A stretch of 5,492 bases of DNA from an uncultured beta proteobacterium. Lineage in GTDB: Bacteria; Pseudomonadota; Gammaproteobacteria; Burkholderiales; Burkholderiaceae. Location of the stretch: positions 1 to 5,492 of the forward strand of contig CAJARE010000192.1 of assembly GCA_903944255.1 (NCBI GenBank), written 5' to 3'. Made by a program: the position numbers and the translations under genes. The notes beneath the pieces are model-generated. The model saw only the letters and a list, made by a program, of their open reading frames with translations, searched no databases and was not told the DNA's origin. Shown piece after piece: positions 5,067-5,492 of the stretch (the stretch's first letter is position 1; the number at the start of each line of letters is the position of its first letter).

Positions 5067-5097
5067 ATTTAACACCCTATAGTAACTATAGAGTCAA
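5067..5097 (-). promoter_or_regulatory. MerR-type long-spacer promoter of the cadA operon
   Basis: On the minus strand, -35 TTGACT (complement of 5092-5097) and -10 TTAAAT (complement of 5067-5072) are separated by 19 bp instead of 17. This overlong spacer is the hallmark of promoters activated by MerR proteins, which untwist the DNA when metal-bound. The spacer is filled by the dyad at 5074-5094. Transcription would begin near 5060, leaving a leader of about 25 nt before the cadA ATG. Confidence 0.85.
5074..5094. promoter_or_regulatory. CadR/PbrR-type operator dyad
   Basis: The arms ACCCTATAGT (5074-5083) and ACTATAGAGT (5085-5094) flank one centre base and are reverse complements except at one position. 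The form, with CTATAG in each arm and one base between the arms, is that of known Cd/Pb/Zn MerR operators. It lies between the -35 and -10 of the cadA promoter and just upstream of the regulator's own promoter, so one dimer probably controls both directions. Confidence 0.85.
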
Positions 5098-5102
5098 GGG
5101 AT

Positions 5103-5108
5103 TAGAAT
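5103..5108 (+). promoter_or_regulatory. Candidate -10 of the regulator gene
   Basis: TAGAAT is a fair -10 match about 26 bp before the regulator's ATG. The -35 at 17-bp spacing (TAGTAA, 5080-5085) is poor and lies inside the dyad, so bound regulator would be expected to repress its own gene, as in other MerR loci. Inference from position. Confidence 0.4.
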
Positions 5109-5124
5109 AAAAATGTAAAAACTT

Positions 5125-5130
5125 GGAGGT
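5125..5130 (+). promoter_or_regulatory. Shine-Dalgarno of the MerR-family regulator
   Basis: GGAGGT ends 3 nt before the ATG at 5134, which supports this start; the following MRIGELA is the usual N-terminus of the family. Confidence 0.8.
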
Positions 5131-5133
5131 CAA

Positions 5134-5492
5134 ATGAGAATTGGTGAACTAGCAACAGCCACAAGCACTCAAGTGGAAACTATTCGGTTTTATGAACAAG
5201 AGGGTTTGTTAGCAAAACCGGCTCGATCTGAGGGTAACTTCCGAATCTACGGGGATCAGCACCTGCAACGCCTTACATTTATTCGCCACTGCCGCTCGCT
5301 GGACATGACCTTAAGTGAAATTCGTCAATTACTTCGCTTAAAAGATTTGCCCGATGAAAACTGTGATGCAGTAAATGAATTGCTTGATGCCCATATTGAA
5401 GGTGTAAGCAATCGAATTAATGAGCTACGCCAACTTGAGCGACAATTAAAGCTGCTCAGAAAACAATGTCATGCGAATCAGGACTCAGCACA
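5134..5492 (+). CDS. cadR: MerR-family Cd/Pb/Zn-responsive regulator, CadR/PbrR type (3' end outside window)
   Basis: The visible 119 residues start MRIGELATATSTQVETIRFYE, a MerR winged-helix-turn-helix (about 1-70), with EGLLAKPARSEGNFRIYG in the wing and RHCRSLDMTLSEIRQLLRL following. A dimerisation helix covers about 80-110. Metal-site candidates are Cys77 (DENC) and Cys112 (RKQC). In this group a third C-terminal Cys follows a few residues later and would lie at or beyond the window edge. The position that is Cys in CadR (12) and PbrR (14) is Thr12 here. His87 in LDAHIE is kept. It reads divergently from cadA across a 98-nt gap holding the shared dyad, so its role is metal-dependent activation of the cadA operon. 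The symbol is given by family likeness; pbrR would be an equally fair name, since the metal cannot be deduced. Confidence 0.9.
   Translation, partial: MRIGELATATSTQVETIRFYEQEGLLAKPARSEGNFRIYGDQHLQRLTFIRHCRSLDMTLSEIRQLLRLKDLPDENCDAVNELLDAHIEGVSNRINELRQLERQLKLLRKQCHANQDSA

Noticed and set aside
1..5492. CRISPR array, tRNA, rRNA, insertion-sequence transposase or integrase
   Set aside because: No regularly spaced repeats, no tRNA cloverleaf, no rRNA-like sequence and no transposase or integrase motifs were seen on either strand; mobile-element origin is inferred only from the DUF families.

Overview
The window reads as a piece of a mid-GC proteobacterial genome, most likely a betaproteobacterium of the Burkholderiales. 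A freshwater Polynucleobacter-like organism would fit. This rests on recalled resemblance of the metal-efflux genes and the two DUF proteins to that group and on base composition, not on a marker gene. It has two parts: a small set of accessory genes of unknown function on the left (about 1-2240) and a complete divergent heavy-metal resistance locus on the right (about 2310-5492).

Left part. A leftward gene runs off the window edge (start codon at 115). It has a clear Shine-Dalgarno, an extended -10 promoter and a 19-bp palindrome in the promoter spacer. Behind it is a run of T-tracts spaced near the helical repeat, then roughly 600 bases with no convincing gene but several short hairpins. 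Three rightward small genes follow: a DUF6641-type protein (861-1301), a DUF6876-type protein (1392-1757) and a basic, helix-rich protein of unknown function (1773-2132). The two DUF families are ones I associate with integrative elements and plasmids of beta- and gammaproteobacteria, so this part is probably accessory DNA. The last two genes are bracketed by near-identical 23-bp palindromes (1345-1367 and 2215-2237). Each palindrome is preceded by a different 8-bp inverted repeat with a 12-13 nt loop. This repeated two-part module is the least explained structure in the window.

Right part. A Cd/Zn/Pb-type P1B-2 ATPase gene (cadA-like, 2855-5035, minus strand) is followed 41 nt downstream by a gene for a secreted, methionine-rich protein with an LTPEQ motif (2310-2813). 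The two probably form one operon. Divergent to it is a MerR-family regulator of the CadR/PbrR type (5134 to the window end). The 98-nt gap between them holds a classic MerR arrangement: -35 TTGACT, a 19-bp spacer filled by an imperfect dyad, and -10 TTAAAT driving the ATPase operon.

The expected working of the right part is that metal-bound regulator untwists the long-spacer promoter. CadA then pumps divalent soft-metal ions out of the cytoplasm, and the Met-rich protein binds metal or protects the envelope in the periplasm. How the left genes act is unknown. Nothing visible ties them functionally to the metal locus, and the three-gene cluster converges on the metal operon.
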